Below, piece after piece: positions 18,060 through 19,235 of a stretch of 19,235 nt of DNA (positions within the stretch are counted from its first letter, which is position 1; every line of letters starts with the position of its first letter). The stretch covers positions 1 through 19,235 of the forward strand of contig DETV01000096.1 in the NCBI GenBank assembly GCA_002361775.1. The letters are read 5' to 3'. Below the pieces are notes generated by a model that was not told the DNA's origin, did not search any database, and saw only the letters and a program-made list of their open reading frames with translations. Made by a program: the position numbers and the translations under genes. Origin of the DNA: Eubacterium sp. UBA3279 (GTDB lineage: Bacteria > Bacillota > Clostridia > Lachnospirales > Lachnospiraceae).

Positions 18060-18947
18060 CTAATCATAATGTACATATTTTTTTGATATTACTGTTTCCG
18101 CTATGGATAAGACCACGGTGATCAAAATAATGATTACTGCCACTGCTGAAGCCTTTCCTGTATTAAATGCTTCAAACGCTTCCATATAGAAATAGTATAA
18201 CAGAGTTCTTGTTGCTCCTGCCGGTCCACCCTGTGTCAGCACCTGAATCTGATCATACGCCTGGATGGAATTGATCGTGGTGATCATCACAAGGAAAAAC
18301 GTAGTCGGTGAAATCGTCGGCCAGATAATTTTTGTAAACTTGACAAATCCACCTGCACCATCGATAGATGCCGCCTCCATAATACTCTGCGGTACCTTTT
18401 TGATTGCTTCCACATAGAAGATCATCGCCCAGCCGATCTGTTTCCATACGGTAACGATTACCACCGAAAGCATTGCTGTATCCGAACTTTGTATCCACTG
18501 CAGTCCCGGAAGTCCCAGAAGGGAAAGTACATAATTTAAGATACCAACTCTCGGTTCAAAAATCCAGGACCATACAATACTTACAGCCACCATCGGTGTA
18601 ATGTATGGTGAAAATATAATCGTTTTTAAAAATCCGCCACGTTTGACCGTACACAATGCCAGTGCTATCAATACACCAATTAGAATCGTAGGAATGATAT
18701 TTCCTATAGAAAAAAACAGTGTATTTTTTAGTGTTCTGTAAAATTCCGGATCTCCCAACAGACTTTTATAATTATTTACACCGATAAAATTAATTTCCTC
18801 CGATATCATATCCCAGTCTGTAAAACTCAACCCGGCAGAATAAAATACCGGTCCGATCCAGAACAAGAGTAATGGTATCATAGCAGGAAGGACAAATACA
18901 CAGGCTGCAAGAGTCTCTTTCCTATTGTATTTACTCTTTTTCTTCAC
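18060..18947 (-). CDS. Sugar ABC transporter permease, MalF/UgpA type
   Basis: This is the other CUT1 permease, 295 residues, with six predicted membrane segments; the first is at about 13-33 after a very basic N-terminus (MKKKSKYNRK). The EAA loop reads EAASIDGAGGFVKFTKI and ends WPTISP, near residues 190-210. The start is a GTG at 18947 with GGGAG four bases upstream; no better in-frame ATG is available. It is the first gene of the locus and follows the regulated promoter at 18986-19038. With its neighbours it forms an importer for a sugar or sugar derivative, energised by an ATPase not encoded here. Confidence 0.94.
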   Translation of the reverse strand: MKKKSKYNRKETLAACVFVLPAMIPLLLFWIGPVFYSAGLSFTDWDMISEEINFIGVNNYKSLLGDPEFYRTLKNTLFFSIGNIIPTILIGVLIALALCTVKRGGFLKTIIFSPYITPMVAVSIVWSWIFEPRVGILNYVLSLLGLPGLQWIQSSDTAMLSVVIVTVWKQIGWAMIFYVEAIKKVPQSIMEAASIDGAGGFVKFTKIIWPTISPTTFFLVMITTINSIQAYDQIQVLTQGGPAGATRTLLYYFYMEAFEAFNTGKASAVAVIIILITVVLSIAETVISKKYVHYD

Positions 18948-18985
18948 ATTTCTCCCTCTCTTCTTTTTATTCTGATTGTAATTTT

Positions 18986-19045
18986 AGTATATCAACTTAC
19001 TTTTTGCAGTAACATATCCTTTTTTCTGATTTTATATCATTTTTT
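18986..19045 (-). promoter_or_regulatory. Regulated promoter of the transporter operon
   Basis: On the minus strand an extended -10 TGATATACT (18994-18986) would start transcription near 18979. The -35 region is poor, as expected for an activator-dependent promoter. GATATGTTAC (first base 19018) overlaps that -35 region, and ATGATATAA carries another GATAT (first base 19038). The GATAT starts are thus 25 and 45 bases upstream of the GATAT in the -10 element, with 20 bases between the two half-sites, which suits an AraC-type activator such as the YesN-like regulator of this locus. Confidence 0.6.
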
Positions 19046-19079
19046 GTTTCCTTCCTTTTTCGCCATATTTCATTCCCAA

Positions 19080-19137
19080 AAAATGATATGTTTTCACCAA
19101 TCAAGATATGTTTTTCGGAAATTTCCAATGATATACT
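19080..19137 (+). promoter_or_regulatory. Divergent regulated promoter with matching half-sites
   Basis: On the plus strand GATATGTTTT occurs at 19085-19094 and 19105-19114, exactly 20 bases apart, and an extended -10 TGATATACT lies at 19129-19137. The GATAT spacings (20 and 25) are identical to those of the minus-strand promoter. The -35 region is again poor. Transcription would begin near 19144 and read a gene that leaves the window on the right. Confidence 0.6.
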
Positions 19138-19158
19138 GATGTCACTTTAAAAAGTCTG

Positions 19159-19235
19159 GTGACAAAGGGGGGAATTTCTAAGAAACCAACAACAAAAGAA
19201 AAAAGATTCTATTTAGGTAATTGCGAAACAGGTTC
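19159..19235 (+). CDS. Start of an unidentified plus-strand gene (partial)
   Basis: Downstream of the divergent promoter a plus-strand frame is open to the window end, reading KKPTTKEKRFYLGNCETGS after 19180. A strong ribosome binding site, AAAGGGGGG, lies at 19164-19172. The codon at the ideal distance (19180) is AAG, not ATG. Other starts in frame are ATT at 19174, which is too close, and GTG at 19159, which lies before the ribosome binding site. Too little is present for a product call. From the shared promoter architecture it is probably a catabolic gene co-regulated with the transporter. Confidence 0.3.
   Translation, partial: MTKGGISKKPTTKEKRFYLGNCETG

Noticed and set aside
19080..19120. 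Possible CcpA cre site around TGAAAACATATCA
   Set aside because: The central CG of the cre consensus is missing and the spacing is wrong; the sequence is better explained as part of the repeated GATATGTTTT half-sites.
19180..19235. Resemblance of the right-edge peptide (FYLGNCETGS) to the Cas9 N-terminus pattern YLGLDxGTxS
   Set aside because: The match is only a few residues, lacks the RuvC-I aspartate and is one residue short. The shared promoter architecture points to a sugar-related gene instead.
1..19235. CRISPR arrays, tRNA or rRNA genes, intact transposases or integrases
   Set aside because: I saw no regularly spaced repeats of suitable length, no tRNA-like cloverleaf and no transposase or recombinase motifs in any sizeable frame.

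Overview
The window looks like chromosome of a Clostridia member, most likely a Lachnospiraceae. The evidence is a low-to-moderate G+C content, AGGAGG-type ribosome binding sites, the murE-priA-def-fmt-yugP order, and a YesM/YesN-type two-component pair beside an ATPase-less CUT1 sugar transporter. Every confident gene is on the minus strand, so transcription runs from high to low coordinates.

Right part (about 10690-18950): a carbohydrate uptake and sensing locus. In transcription order it holds two ABC permeases, a lipoprotein solute-binding protein, a PhnP-like metallo-beta-lactamase-fold hydrolase, a YesM-type histidine kinase, a YesN-type AraC response regulator and a TIM-barrel sugar isomerase/epimerase. 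The 288-base leader (18948-19235) carries two divergent promoters with the same architecture: an extended -10 TGATATACT preceded by GATAT-containing half-sites 25 and 45 bases upstream. This suggests one AraC-type regulator drives the transporter operon and an unidentified plus-strand gene that leaves the window. A near-consensus internal promoter (14973-15001) can drive kinase, regulator and isomerase separately. A strong hairpin terminator (623-660 of the 10 kb block, i.e. 10623-10660) closes the locus.

Middle part (about 5350-10550): the housekeeping run murE, priA, def, fmt, then the first residues of a YugP-type zinc metallopeptidase. priA is split by a one-base frameshift in an A8 run. 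yugP stops after its N-terminal membrane segment.

Left part (about 480-5220): a Wadjet (JetABCD, SMC-like) anti-plasmid locus in decay. jetB and jetD look intact. jetC is broken into three frames at two places where internal sequence appears to be missing. jetA is absent: the truncated yugP runs directly into the jetB ribosome binding site. The simplest reading is that a Wadjet island lay next to or inside yugP and that a deletion fused yugP to jetB, removing jetA. The remaining genes then became the tail of the murE-fmt transcription unit.

Far left (1-481): no convincing large gene. It holds a possible 31-residue ORF ending in a terminator-like hairpin, a near-consensus plus-strand promoter pointing antisense into jetD, and three copies of ATTCGTGTAA (two 21 bases apart) upstream of a possible minus-strand promoter at the window edge. 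I saw no tRNA, rRNA, CRISPR array or intact transposase.
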